From Fragum whitleyi (taxonomy: Eukaryota; Mollusca; Bivalvia; Cardiida; Cardiidae): DNA of 64,000 nt. Position 1 is the stretch's first letter; each line of letters opens with the position of its first letter. The position numbers were made by a program, and so were the translations under genes. The DNA is taken from contig OX411545.1 of NCBI GenBank assembly GCA_948146395.1, positions 22,275,526 through 22,339,525 of the forward strand. The letters are read 5' to 3'. Positions 46,126 through 58,317 of the stretch are shown piece by piece. The notes beneath the pieces were generated by a model that searched no databases, was not told where the DNA came from, and saw only the letters and a list, made by a program, of their open reading frames with translations.

Positions 46126-47860
46126 ACTAGAAAGCCATGAATGGCTTGAGTCGCTCCACAGGCTTGAAATTCTTGAAATAGCAAATCTAAGGTTTGACTA
46201 GATTTTAAGATATTTTGGGTTCTACTGATGTTGAAATGATTTTCAAAGTTTCCACTATATAACATATAGAGAAATGACCTCCGCCCATTAAATGCATATT
46301 TTTCATCCGATCACAATAATTTTTGGTAGACTGATAAAGGGTCACCCAAGGATCATTCCAGTGAAATTTGATTTATATCCATCAATTACATTCTGAGACT
46401 AGAAAGCCATGAATGGCTTGAGTCGCTCCACAGGCTTGAAATTCTTGAAATAGCAAATCTAAGGTTTGACTAGATTTTAAGATATTTTGGGTTCTACTGA
46501 TGTTGAAATGGTTTTCAAAAATGCCACTATATAATAAATAGAAAAATGACCTCTGCCCATAAAATACATATTTTTCATCCTATCACAATAATATTTTGCA
46601 GACTGATAAAGCTTCACTCAAGGATCATTCCAGTGAAATTTGGTTGACATCCATCAATTACAATCTGAGAAAATGATTTTCAAAATTTCCACTATGTAAC
46701 ATATAGAGAAATGACCTCCGCCCATAAAATGCATATTTATCGTCCGATCACAATAATCTTTGGTACACTGATAAAGGGTCACCCAAGGATCATTCCAGTG
46801 AAATTTGGTTGATATCCATCAATGACATTCTGAGAAAATGATTTTCAAAGTTTCCACTATATAACATATAGAGAAATGACCTCTGCCCATAAAATGCATA
46901 TTTATCATCCAATCACAATAATTTTTGGTAGACTGATAAAGGGTCACCCAAGGATTATTCATGTAAAATTAAATTGGCATCCATCAATTAGAATCTGATA
47001 AAAGTCACTTTTTACCATATTTGGAAATTAGCCACGCCCATTAAATCCATGTTTTTCATTGGATCAAAATTTCTTGAACAACTTTGAAAGAGGGTCACCC
47101 AAGGATCATTCCTGTAAAGTTTGGTTGAAATTCATCCAGTAGTTTCTGAGGAGAAGATTTTTAAAGAAAAAGTTTACGACCGCACGCACGGACGGACGGA
47201 CGGACGGACGCACGACGGACACAACGCCATGACAATAGCCCCAGTGGCTTTCAGCCAGTGGAGCTAAAAATGATTTTCAAAGTTTCCACTATATAACATA
47301 TAGAGAAATGACCTCCGCCCATAAAATGCATATTTTTCATCCGATCACAATAATTTTTGGTAGACTGATAAAGGGTCACCCAAGAATCATTCCAGTGAAA
47401 TTTGGTTTATATCCATCAAATTACATTCTGAGAAAATGATTTTCAAAGTTTCCACTATATAACATATAGAGAAATGACCTCCACCCATAAAATGCTTATT
47501 TTTCATCCGATCACAATAATTTTTGGTAGACTGATAAAGGGTCACCCAAGGATTATTCATGTAAAATTTAATTGGTATCTATCAATTAGAATCTGAGAAA
47601 AGTCACTTTTTACCATATTTGGAAATTAGCCACGCCCATTAAATCCATGTTTTTCATTGGATCAAAATTTCTTGAACAACTTTGAAAGAGGGTCACCCAA
47701 GGATCATTCCTGTGAAGTTTGGTTGAAATTCATCCAGTAGTTTCTGAGGAGAAGATTTTTAAAGAAAAAGTTTACAACTGCACGCACAGACGGACGGACG
47801 CACGACGGACACAACGCCATGACAATAGCCCCAGTGGCTTTCAGCCAGTGGAGCTAAAAA
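46126..47860 (+). mobile_element. Family A element with a second complete family A element nested in its core
   Basis: The outer 5' end is at 46126 (ACTAGAAAGCCATGAATGGC). Inner element: 46398 (ACTAGAAAGCC) to 47270 (GTGGAGCTAAAAA), with its own tract at 47182-47220. The outer core resumes at 47271 (TGATTTTCAAAG) and runs to its own tract (47780-47812) and hairpin end at 47855. The breakpoint is TTCTGAG|...|TGATTTTC, as at 23957/24996. Confidence 0.87.
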
Positions 47861-47864
47861 TTAC

Positions 47865-48855
47865 AGAAAAACCATGGAATAACTTGATGACGTCAGTTAA
47901 AATGGCGTTAGCCCTTGAAAGTTTGAGTGAAACATTTGATGTCGCCAATGTTACTTGTTTAAGTCACTGAAGTGAAACAATCTTTTCTTTATATAAATAT
48001 CTTTAGATTCTTAAATAACGGCTGAAAAATCTTAATTTTTGAGAATGATTCATCATTCTCAAAAATTAAGGTTTTTCAGCGGTTGTTTACAGTAAAAAAA
48101 TATCAATATAATGTAAGCACCAGTTGTTTCCGTGCTTGTTTTTCTTACACTGTTTTGTCCTAACAAAATGCACTATTTTGTTACATACCTATTTGCCTTA
48201 TATACATCTGAGGTCTGTTGCAGTTTATTTAAGTGGCTGAGTGATGTTCCTAATGATCTATGAAATGATTTGATCCATTTTTTTCTTTTGTTTCATTTCT
48301 GACTATACTAAGCTCTCAAAATATTCAAACATGTGTTCACAAAATCACAATTTATCATGCCTCTGAAGAAGAAAGTTCTAAAAATCATTTTGTACAGTAA
48401 ATGATGAAATTACTTCTTGCAAGCAATTGTCAGATAGTTAAGTGTAGGTTAGTTCTCAGGGTTGGTTTAAAATAAATACTATTGTTACCGGAAAAATAAG
48501 AAGTACCAGTAACCTGTCTAAATAAGTGACATTAATCTTTCATAGCATTAAATGGCTACAATTTACACATTACTAACTCATTAAACGATTTTGAGATTTC
48601 TTGATCGATTATGTGCAAGAAGATGTCGCCAGCAGGATACAAGTCGCCTAGCCATCTGATGCCATATTTCGTGGGGCTTATATAAAAAGAAGGCTTTTCC
48701 GAATGATTTTGAGGGAAAAGATTTTGTTCTTTATCATCTTTACATCTATTAGAAGAGTGCCAGAGTTACCAAAGTTAGCATCTAAGGTGTGAAAAAATGA
48801 ATCTGACATTAAACTAAATCAATCTGTGACAGACTTCATCTGGAATAATAGTTAC
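47865..48855. other. Erlin intron 3' of the first coding exon
   Basis: Contains a hairpin at 48026-48074 (AATCTTAATTTTTGAGAATGATTCATCATTCTCAAAAATTAAGG). Otherwise unique AT-rich DNA. I looked here for the missing second erlin exon and did not find it. Confidence 0.5.
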
Positions 48856-48859
48856 CTAC

Positions 48860-48957
48860 CTTCCTCTATTTTATGAAGAGAGAAATTGGCAAACACTGCC
48901 ACAAAAGCCAAGGCAGCCCCTGCTACTATAATTGGTTGGGCCATCTTTGTTTAATAT
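48860..48957 (-). CDS. erlin: Erlin exon with start codon and membrane anchor
   Basis: The exon begins after ...GTTACAG (acceptor at 48958-48960) with 13 nt of leader; the ATG is at 48944-48942. It encodes 28 codons plus one base, beginning MAQPIIVAGAALAFVAV and ending FSLHKIEE. The hydrophobic segment is the type II signal anchor that places erlins in the ER lumen. HKIEEG is the conserved junction to the SPFH domain in vertebrate erlins. The donor is GAAG|GTAGGTAA, phase 1. The next exon must therefore supply two bases to finish Gly. Confidence 0.92.
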
Positions 48958-49071
48958 CTGTAACAACAAAACAAATCGAGGGTTCAGCGCAAGACTGTAC
49001 TAAGTGTATATTCATTGTATCTGTAACAACAAACAAATGATCAAAAGTGTGATCTGTCATGTGAAAAAGGA

Positions 49072-49318
49072 CCTGGGGCCCGTTTCACTTAACATCTTAC
49101 GATCATTTTTTGCGTAAGTCAAAAATCAAAATTGCATCTACAGTGGTAACTAAACATGGAATTCTGCCATGCATCATCTCATTTGAATCGTCTTCCAAAG
49201 ACAATTCAAATGAGAAATTGCAATGCAGAATCCAATAATGAATGAAAACACCAGATACGATTTATGATTTTGACTTACGATCATTTTTTTCGTAAGATGT
49301 TTAGTAAAACGAGCCCCT
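49072..49318. mobile_element. Inverted-repeat MITE (CTGGGGCCCGTTT ends)
   Basis: TGGGGCCCGTTTCACTTAAC at the left is inverted at the right as GATGTTTAGTAAAACGAGCCCC. The inner hairpin CTCATTTGAATCGTCTTCCAAAGACAATTCAAATGAG is at 49177-49213. Sister of 35350-35580. Confidence 0.8.
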
Positions 49319-49534
49319 GGGAACTCAGTCTGTCTTCAATGTCCACTAAAATACTTTAAGTACAATACAGATTGTCCCCTTTTGCCTAAGTGCTCACAAA
49401 TGCATTATATTTTGGCCAGGGCTCATGTTTGACCCTTAAGACAAAGTTTTGCCTCCCCCTCCCCCATCTGCAATCTATTTTACCCTTAAAAATTTCTCAC
49501 TGGGGAGGGGGGTCAAACTGGGTTTACCCCTCAA

Positions 49535-49770
<236 letters not shown>

Positions 49771-49774
49771 CTGA

Positions 49775-51090
49775 CATGCTAATCTTAGCAGAGTCTTGAA
49801 TAGAAGTAATATCATGCATGCCTTTGGGAAGGGTTTTTGTAAACATTACTTTAATATTTGTATCCCCCTCTATCTGAAGCTCTGTAGACCCCAAAAATTT
49901 TTGAATTTATTGTTCTTCCAAGTGCTCTGACAGTTGACCAAGGGCTGTCAAATTTAGTTTTTCCTCCAGACTCTTAAGCCATGTCTGACCAACCAACTGA
50001 GCTAACAATATTTTCTAATTATTCTGGGATGATATGTCCAAAATTAGGTATATATGAAAAGATATATTGTTTTCACTAAAATTGGGCAACATAAATCATT
50101 GAACTCTAACAAGTCTTGTTAGCTCAGTTGGTAGAGTTCTAGTGCAAGAGCTCTAGTCCAAGTTTTGAGTCACGAATAATGGCAATTAGCTGCAATTTTT
50201 TCTTTCATGTTTGATATTTGACACCCAAGGTAGGGTCATGACTGTTTTTGTTATATGACGAAAAATGCATTGAGTTACATAAAAGCCCTGAATAACAGCA
50301 GTGTCAAAAGCTTCTTGTATCTTCGAGTAAGAAATCTCATAGGGTGAGTGGAAATTCAAAGGTAGGCATCTGCCTGGAAGAGTGAAGAATGAATGGCATT
50401 TATTTATAATGTCTAGTAAAAATGGATAAAATACAGAAAAGATGTTCCAAAAATAGTTCATGGTGATAGAATTTAGCACAAACTTTAACTGTAAACAGTA
50501 ATGTTGCACTCTAGTCTACAAATCAATAAGATATTGTTTACTATCTAACTCTACTATTTTTATTATTATCTCTTTTTTTTATACACAGTGAACATGTCAT
50601 CACCTTGGGTTTCTCATCATAAACTGACTTTCATAAAAAAGGCCTCACCAAAATTTTGAAAGAACTTATTTCTATTGGCAGAAGACAATAATTTTATCAA
50701 TAAATTTGAATTATAGCCTAAACTCTACACACCCTGCTATCACAACCTCTCTTCACAAACTTGTGCTTCCCGTGGTAAATTTCTCGTAAGGTTTTATTTG
50801 TGTGCGACCAATTTGTAATACGGAAATTTGGCTTTGAAATTGGAATTGTTCACCAAAAATCAGGGTAGCTGGCATTCAGTCTGATATTATTTTCACGGGC
50901 TCAAAATCATGAATGGATTTACCTTTTCACACTCAGGGATTTATTTGAATTCGGTGTTGTGAGGATCCTATCGCCAGCGACCATTTTATGCAAGTCAGAC
51001 TTTCAGTCTGACTGCATAAAAATTGTGACATTGTATGATAACAAATAAAATACTTCATCCATCTGAATAATTTAGATGAATCATTTTACC
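49775..51090. other. Leader intron of erlin, no exon seen
   Basis: A tRNA-like segment at 50105-50160 (TTGTTAGCTCAGTTGGTAGA, A-box-like) has an inverted partner at 49985-50012 (CCAACTGAGCTAACAATA), so this may be a tRNA-derived foldback. The rest is AT-rich. Confidence 0.45.
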
Positions 51091-51095
51091 AGTAT

Positions 51096-51342
51096 CAACC
51101 CTAGTCATGCTGAACCCGGAATATTCCTGCTTTGGCAGAAGCTTAAGACAAACATCAGCCTGCACTCATGTGCAGTCTGATGTTAGTCTACACCACCTGT
51201 TTCTCACTTTCAAACCAGAATTGTCAATAAATTTAGTTTTTCAGATGAAAATTGAGCTACAGTTGGTACATTTAGTGCTTTTTGCCCTTTGATTTTGATG
51301 AAAATTTTTAGCCAAAATTTATTCAGCATGACAAGGGTTAAG
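51096..51342. mobile_element. Family J MITE (copy at 51.1 kb)
   Basis: CAACCCTAGTCATGCTGAACCC to TTCAGCATGACAAGGGTTAA. Opposite orientation to the copies at 13319 and 35994 judged from the inner CACATATGTGCAG segment. Confidence 0.82.
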
Positions 51343-51378
51343 GACCTGGATTTAAGGGGTTTTTTGATGTCTTTAGTT

Positions 51379-52064
51379 TTGTAGTCAACTCTCGTTACAA
51401 CGACCGAATTTGTTTCTAGAAAATATTTCCTTGTAACAAAAATGTCAGTGTATTGAATAAACACTATAAAGTCAATCAATGGAGGATTGTCGAAAAAATT
51501 AGCATCCGTTATTTAATATACTATGTATAAGTGCATGTACAAACTACAGGAAACACTTTTTCAATTATATTATTAATAATTTGAATATTTTTATTGAACT
51601 GATCTTTTTTTACTTTATTTGCCATAAGCATTTCTATCAAAATTTAAATGGGATGATCGTAAAACTAACATTTTCTGTTTATCAAAATAGAGAAAAACTG
51701 AACAAACAAATGTAGACCTATCTTAATAAAGTGTATTGAAAAGATAAAGGTGCTAATTAAACATTGCAAATGTTTGCATGTCAAACATTTTCACACATTT
51801 CAAAGTTAAAGATTTGTCAATTATCAACTAACTTTAAATGGTTATCCATCATGCCTATGGTTTTTGAGTAATTAACCATCATGAACACAATTATGAGGTC
51901 ATTGTAATGCACAAGCTTATATAGGGAATATGCACTTTCATTCTCCGAAAATCAGTGTCGGAAAACTAGAATTTGGTTATAGCGAATGAAAAATGCAAAT
52001 CCGTTACTTGGTAAGTAAAAATGTTGTTGTATTGAATGTCGTTAAAATATGTGTTGACTGTACT
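51379..52064. mobile_element. Pogo/Tigger-like non-autonomous element
   Basis: TAGTCAACTCTCGTTACAAC at the left; at the right the inverted form of CAGTCAACACATATTTTAAC with GACATTC following. TA is outside both ends. CAGTCAACTCTCGTTATAACG-type ends are typical of pogo-class elements. No transposase. Confidence 0.65.
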
Positions 52065-52065
52065 T

Positions 52066-53340
52066 TTGTTTCACCTACACAGTAAAATGCCATCTTTAGA
52101 CAGGTTTTTCAAAGATCCCTAGGCCTATCATGGGGTAATTGACGGCCAAATTACTTTTTTAAGTCACTTGCTGGCTGCAGGACAAGTCCTTATTTCAGAA
52201 TTTTTTGGACCCTGAATGCTGGTGTTCTGAAATTTCAGGACAAATTTCAGTTATAAGGGGATTAATACAAAATAAGAGACTCAGCCCGTTGAAAACTTGG
52301 CCAGTGTTCAACTCGTCCCGTCAACTCAACCTGTATATAGGTTATTTTTACAGGTGTGTTGGAACAGATATCAGAAAGTTAGAAAAAAGTGATAACAACA
52401 TTTAAAGGAGGTTTGATATTGCCACACAATTATTGACAGGAAGATCTCCAGCTCAAGTATCTCAAAATTTCATATTTTTCTATTAAAATTTCATCAATTG
52501 AAAATTAAATCAAATTTAAATAAGAATACTGAACCTTGTAATACATAATTAGTAAGAAAGAAGATAAATTTCAGTATACTTTTTTACCGATCGCCCTATT
52601 TTTTCCTCCAATGAAAGGCCGCTATTTCGTTTGAAATTCAAAAAATATATCCCATAACCTGATGGTCTGCTCGAATAAGTGAGCTACGTGACTTTAGGTC
52701 ATAATGGGCGGAGACTACATTCAAAACCAGACAGTGACGTCATAACCTTGTCTGATAAAATGTCCCGAAAGATCCTTAACTAGCAATCTTGTATTTATAA
52801 AAAAATATTCTTTTGAAGTTATGCTCATATTCAATTACTCATTAAAAGGAGGAGAAAGTTCTTGAATGATTTGTCTGCACGTTTATCAAGAAAAAATTAA
52901 CGATTCTAATTCTAAAATATTAATCTACATCGTATACAGCAGTAAGAATGCCATCAACGAGTTTGCTCGAACCGAGCCTTTCTGTACTCCACTTTTTCAC
53001 ATTGACATAAAAAAAGAAAAGACGATAGGGTTGAAAAGATATAAAATCTCGCTTCTTTTTCAAAATGAATACTTTGGATCTTTTGAATGACATTTCAATT
53101 TAATAGTACTGCAAAATGTCCAAATTCTAGGAAACTAATATTTGCAAAAAAAAGTGATTCGAAGCATGTCAGACCTGTAATAGCTGACTAATATCGAAAA
53201 ACAGTGTGACCCGTTTAACTGTGACGTATCGGTTGGGAACCAAAACTTGGTAACTAAGCTTGTCAGTGCACTTTGAATGTTTTCTACTAACGTGTTATTG
53301 CAAACTTTTTATTATTGATAGTTAATATGCCGTGGTTTTG
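52066..53340. other. Leader intron of erlin, no feature supported
   Basis: AT-rich with a few CpGs. An open stretch at 52866-53090 on the plus strand has no recognised domain. A fragment TGTGACCCGTTTAACTGTGACG at 53206 recalls the family at 8322. Confidence 0.4.
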
Positions 53341-53344
53341 TTAG

Positions 53345-53600
53345 TTTCTATGTGGTTTAACACAGCTTTCAACAGTCCAGCGGCCGGAGAACCTAACAAT
53401 GAATTCCTGGCATTTCTTACACCAGTTCTACCGTTCCTTTTCTAGTCTCCAGTTGCTATCCCACATAGGTCTACGATTATCAACCCATAGGTGGGAGACA
53501 AATAGTCGGAAAGGATGAGTGCCTCCATCGGGGGTCGAACCCGGGTACAATTTAAATGATTGTCCGATGAGCTCACACTGTGCAGCTAAATATGCCGTGG
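53345..53600 (-). mobile_element. tRNA-derived SINE
   Basis: GTTTAACACAGCTTTCAACA, CTAGTCTCCAGTTGCTATCC and CATAGGTCTACGATTATCAACCC are the shared body. The head on the minus strand includes CCCGGGTTCGACCCCCGATG, a good B box. Confidence 0.8.
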
Positions 53601-54016
53601 TAGATAACCGTTTTTTCTAATAATACAAAATCCTTAAAGGGAGACAGAATGTCAAAAAAACCCTAACTAAAAGGAATACAAAATCCACTAGTATCAATCA
53701 CGAGGTTTTGTTCACCGAACATTCTCAACTGATATTATCTCTCCAAATGACAAAATAATTACAGAATCCCGACGTTGATTAAATTCTCTCCTCCCACTTT
53801 TTGTTTACCTCGATTTGATTGAAGAATGTATGACGCAACAAAAATGAATGACATCAATGATTGACGTTAAACTCAATTGAACTAGCCTTATTTCATGAAA
53901 AAATAAGTCGATCGGTAAAACAGTTCATTTTTTAAGAACACCTTGACACATTTTAAAAGCCCTTGTATAATTCTTAACCACTTTTTTTTCTTTTATACAT
54001 ATTATCACTGTAATTC

Positions 54017-54274
54017 TCAACCCTTGTTATGCTGAACCTGGGATATTTCGGTTTTGACAGGATATACAGACAAAGATCAGCCTGCACATAATAGTGCAGT
54101 CTGATCTTAGTCTACACCACCTGCTTAACTTTTTTTCAGTAAGAATTCTGTAAAGCCTTGTAATTTTCAGTGAAATGTTTGCATACCATTTTCGTCTTTC
54201 AGAGCCTTTAGCACTTTGATTTGAGTGTAATTTGACTGGCATTATTTTTTTAATTCAGCATGACTAGGGTTAAA
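54017..54274. mobile_element. Family J MITE (copy at 54.0 kb)
   Basis: TCAACCCTTGTTATGCTGAACC to TTCAGCATGACTAGGGTTAA. Confidence 0.8.
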
Positions 54275-54747
54275 TCTTAAATTACTGTTTTGATAAAGTT
54301 TTATTTATATGTGTGGTGATCAGAAAATTATTGTTGGTATAATTCTAAAACCTCATAACTAAAGCTTTCTCTTGAGAAGTGGGAATAGAACCAATTAGAA
54401 TGGTCATTCCATTTTACTTTTTTGAAAAATTAGAATTATTTCTGCAAGGAGTGTATGTGGTCCTAATTGCACTTTTTAAATCAAATATACACTTTGAGGA
54501 GTTCCTAAATGTGCTCTTTCTAAAAACAAGAAATTAAACTGTGTTTTCAATATTTTTGGTTGCGCCAAGGAAACATAGTGTTTGATCTAGCTAGAACAGT
54601 GTATGCATGGGGGTAGATATTAAACCCCCCCCCCTTACCCCTCTGCAAGAAATCTCCCATACCTTTCAGTATGGAAGCCGCTACATAAACAGAGCAAAAA
54701 GCTATAGTTTTTGCTATCAACGTAGATTCAAATGTATATGGCGCGCG

Positions 54748-54945
54748 AACGGGGTCAAAAGTAAGAATACCGCTATACCCACAAAATAATGGAGGTATAC
54801 CTCTAATATTATATCGGTATACCGATAAAAAATGTGGGTAAACCTATAAAATAAGGGTAAACCTGTAAAAAATGGGAGTATACCGATAAAAAATGGAGGT
54901 TTACCGTTAATTTACAGGTGCACCCTTATTATTTTTGACCCCTTT
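54748..54945. repeat. Short element with GGGGTCAAAA ends and GGTATACC motifs
   Basis: GGGGTCAAAAGTAAGAATA at the left is inverted at the right as TTATTATTTTTGACCCC. Inside, GGTATACC, GGTAAACC and GGTTTACC recur at short spacing with ATAAAAAATG spacers, eight or so times. Confidence 0.7.
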
Positions 54946-55299
54946 CATGGAAATGTCATTATCCAATCAGAGTGCGCGTTGCATCCCGTCTTTTCGGTAC
55001 TTTCCGTACTTTTCTGCGGCGCTGTTTTGTTTACACTGGAGACAGACAACCTGTTTTAAACCACGAAAAATCAGTTTAACTAGCATTTAAACAACGATTT
55101 CAGTAACTTACGGTAAGAATTAAAGATTGAAAACTATTTCGCGATAACACTTTGTTAAACGTTGCAAAGAATTTGTATCATCGAAAAACTGAATTCGTCC
55201 CATCGAATTTCGTTCCAATCAATCAGTGACATAAACTTCTACAGAAGGGCACAGAGACATATGATAGAATTATAGAAACTAGGTAAATAGTGCTGTTCC

Positions 55300-55650
55300 T
55301 GTCAACGAATACGAAGAACCTGGCAAGCTCAGCCAGTAGGCTAATGCATTTGGCTGACTTTCAACAGCATGGGGCTGTGAGTTTGAACAAAGGGCCAACT
55401 TATTTCTTACCCTGGGCGGGTACTGTTGCCCGCAAAATCAGAGTATCTCTCAGAAAGGGGGCTACCAGCTCTCTACTGGTCTACATAGGGACTATCAGAA
55501 TAGCCAAGAATAGGCTATTCTGCGACATTGAGACCAGTCTACACCCGACCCGAAAGAGGGCCAGAAATAAGTTGGCCCAAAGTGTAGTGATCGACAGTGG
55601 GTAGACTCGTGACCTGGTAGTAGGTACCCAGCTAGCTCAGTTGTTAGGGT
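55300..55650. mobile_element. tRNA-derived foldback element
   Basis: The left end has CTGGCAAGCTCAGCCAGTAGG and TGTGAGTTTGAACAAAGGG (A and B box-like). GGGCCAACTTATTTCTTACCC is inverted at 55560-55582. A second tRNA-like A box, CTAGCTCAGTTGTTAGGG, is at 55632. Confidence 0.6.
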
Positions 55651-55657
55651 TTACAGA

Positions 55658-56749
55658 TAAAACGGCCTAAAGTCAAAACGACCCAGAGTCAAAACGGCCT
55701 GTAATTTGGTCAAAAGGCCCAAACCAGTTTTTACAATTGGTCAAAACGGTCCAAACATTTAACCTGTTCAATTTTCTTTTCTTTTCCAATGAAAATATAT
55801 TTTATAAAACCATTTTAGCCTTTGTGAAGCTAAAAGCTTATATTCATATATGTTATAACTATGTAAATGATGTAAGTTAACATGGTTGACATTGTTTAAG
55901 AAAAGTATATAATGGCTTCAACGAGGCAGAAAATATTTATTACCCTTTTGTGAAACGGATTGGATTAGGTGTGAAATTACAATCACATGTATAATCACAC
56001 TTTTTAAAGCACATAATTCAATCCGGAAAACTATTTTGTTTCTAATGTGTGACGGTCCTTTGAAATATCAAATAAAATTACCCAACTTGATCTTTATTAT
56101 CAATTAATTCAACATCAAAGCATTTCCATCATGCTTGTTTGAGATAAACATGATATAGAACCAACAAGCTTTGTGAGAAAAAGGTTAAGGAGATTTGATT
56201 ACTCCTGATCAAATAACTTTCATTTATCAAAGGGATATTTGGTCTTTACATACATCACAATCATGCTCTTTCGAAAGATATCAGTAATAGTCCATTTCAA
56301 TTGAAAATAAATAGAATAAATTGTAACACAATGGAATCCACCTACTATTTAGAACTTTGCAAATAGGTGTCAAAAGGCAAAAAAAAATATTGTCAAGATC
56401 AATTTGCTTTCAATTTTTATTTTATCTATGTTATATGCAATCTCAACCTTCCTTCATATTGAAAAAAAGACAATAAATGATCAATTTCACAAAATTAATC
56501 ATTAGCGTAACATTTATCTTTTTCACTTTGAATATTGAAATAAAGATCATCATAAAGAGATTTAAAGAATCTTGTTTGGTATAATTTTCAAACACTTATT
56601 TTTTTTTGTGAAAAATTCTTTTTAGGCAGTTTTGACCAAATGTAAAATCTGCTTTCCGCCATTTTGATCAAATTACGGGCTGTTTTGACTGAAATTCGGG
56701 CCATTTTGAGTCAGGGCCGTTTTGACTTTGGACCGTTTTGACTTGGACC
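55658..56749. mobile_element. 1.1-kb inverted-repeat element, GTCAAAACGGCC type
   Basis: The left end repeats AAAACGGCCTAAAGTCAAAACGACCCAGAGTCAAAACGGCC. The right end is its inversion, GGCCGTTTTGACTTTGG-ACCGTTTTGACTTGG. Both ends carry several short direct copies of the GTCAAAACGG unit inside the terminal repeat. No coding capacity. Confidence 0.82.
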
Positions 56750-56775
56750 CATTGTTAGAGGTCCGTGCTAGTGTT

Positions 56776-57943
56776 CTGCAGGTCATGTTCGTTGTGCATT
56801 GTCTGTCATCTGTCGTCAGACATCAACAATTTAAGTGTTTACACTCTAGAGGCCACAAATATTGTCCAATCTTCATGAAATTCCGTCAGAATGTTCTTCA
56901 GGTCACAAGGAAGAACCCTATTGAAAATGGGAAGGGTCCGTGCCATATCATGGGAAAAGGGGCCTAAATGACTATTTTCTTGTTTACACTCAAGAGGCCA
57001 CAATTATTGTCCAATCTTCATTAAACTTGGTCAGAATGTTTGTCAGGTCACAAGGATGAACTCTATTGAAAATTGAAAGGATCTATGCCATATCACAGGA
57101 AAAGGGGCCTTTATGATATTTTTTCTTGTTTACGCTCTATAGGCCACAAATATTGTCCAATCTTCATGAAACTTGGACGGAATGTTTGTCAGATCACAAG
57201 GATGAAGCCTATTGAAAATGGGGTGGATCTATTCAATATCACGGGGAAAGGGGCCTTAATGATAATTTTCTTGTTGACACTCTAGAGGCTATAAATATGG
57301 TCCAATCTTCATGAAACTTGGTCAGAATGTTTGTCAGATCACACGAATGAAATTGGAATGATCTGTGCCATATCATGGAAAAAAGGGCCTTAATGATAAT
57401 TTTCTTGTCTACACTCTAGGGGTCTCAAATATGGTCCTATCTTCATGAAACTTTGTCAGAATGTTTGTCAGGTCACAAAGATGAACCCTATTGAAAATTG
57501 GAAGGATCCGTGGCATATCACGTGAAAAGGGGCTTTAATGATACTTTTCTTGTTGACACTCTAGAGGCTATAAATATGGTCCAATCTTCATGAAACTTGG
57601 TCAGAATGAATGTACCCTATCAAAAATGGGAATGATCTGTGCCATATCATGGAAAAAAAGGGCCTTAATGATAATTTTCTTGTTTACACTCTAGGGGTCT
57701 CAAATATGGACCTATCTTCATGAAACTTTGTCAGAATGTTTGTCAGCTCACAAAAAATGAAACCTGTTGTAAATGAAAAGGATCTATGCCATAGCAAGGA
57801 AAAAGAGGTCTTAAGGACAATTTTCTTATTAACAGTCTTAGAAGCCTCAAATCGTAAAAGTACAACTTTGCTGGAACATTTGATTTATTAAATGAGACAA
57901 AGATACGAAGGTGAGCCATATAGGACCATCATGGTCCTCTTGT
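56776..57943 (-). mobile_element. Pearl-like element, family B
   Basis: 5' end on the minus strand is the complement of ATATAGGACCATCATGGTCCTCTTGTTT at 57915-57943. Eight or so core units of about 125-150 bp (TAGAGGCCACAAATATTGTC, CATGAAACTTGGTCAGAATG). The 3' end near 56776 is degraded to TCGTTGTGCATTGTCTGTCA. Confidence 0.8.
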
Positions 57944-58298
57944 TTAGCTCTCCTGAGAACATTGTGCTCAAGGTGAGCTTTTGTGATCATTGAATGTCTG
58001 TCTACCGTCATCCGTCGTGTGTCATGTGTGTATGTCATCCAGCGTCAACAATCTAAGTGTTTACACCCTATAGGCAACAAATATGGTTCAATCTTCATGA
58101 AACTTGGTCAGAATGTTTGCCAGGTCACATAAAACTTGCTTAGAAACAACTAGAAACTTATGCAGGGATCACAGGAATAGAATAATGTCTTTCTCCGAAA
58201 AATTTAATGATCATTAAATGTTTTCATTAAAAGTTTTGCTAAGGGAGGAATCAAAGAGACAAAGGTGAGCGATATAGGACTGTCATAGTCCTCTTGTT
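57944..58298 (-). mobile_element. Pearl-like element, family B, short copy abutting the previous one
   Basis: The 3' hairpin AGCTCTCCTGAGAACATTGTGCTCAAGGTGAGCT starts immediately after the previous element's 5' end, with no spacer. One core unit remains before the 5' end AGGACTGTCATAGTCCTCTTGTTT at 58298. Head-to-tail arrangement. Confidence 0.8.
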
Positions 58299-58317
58299 TA
58301 TTGTTCGCATTGATAGA

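Noticed and set aside
50105..50165. A functional tRNA gene
   Set aside because: The A-box-like GTTAGCTCAGTTGGTAGA is present, but there is no good B box or acceptor stem, and an inverted partner nearby points to a repeat.
52866..53090. Open frame of 74 codons as a small gene
   Set aside because: No recognisable domain, no splice or poly(A) context, composition like surrounding AT-rich intron.
56722..57285. Repeated short frames with HSRGHKY-PIFMK-RNV
   Set aside because: Translations of family B tandem core units; the same peptide text appears on the other strand at 18668-19013 and 42953-43463.
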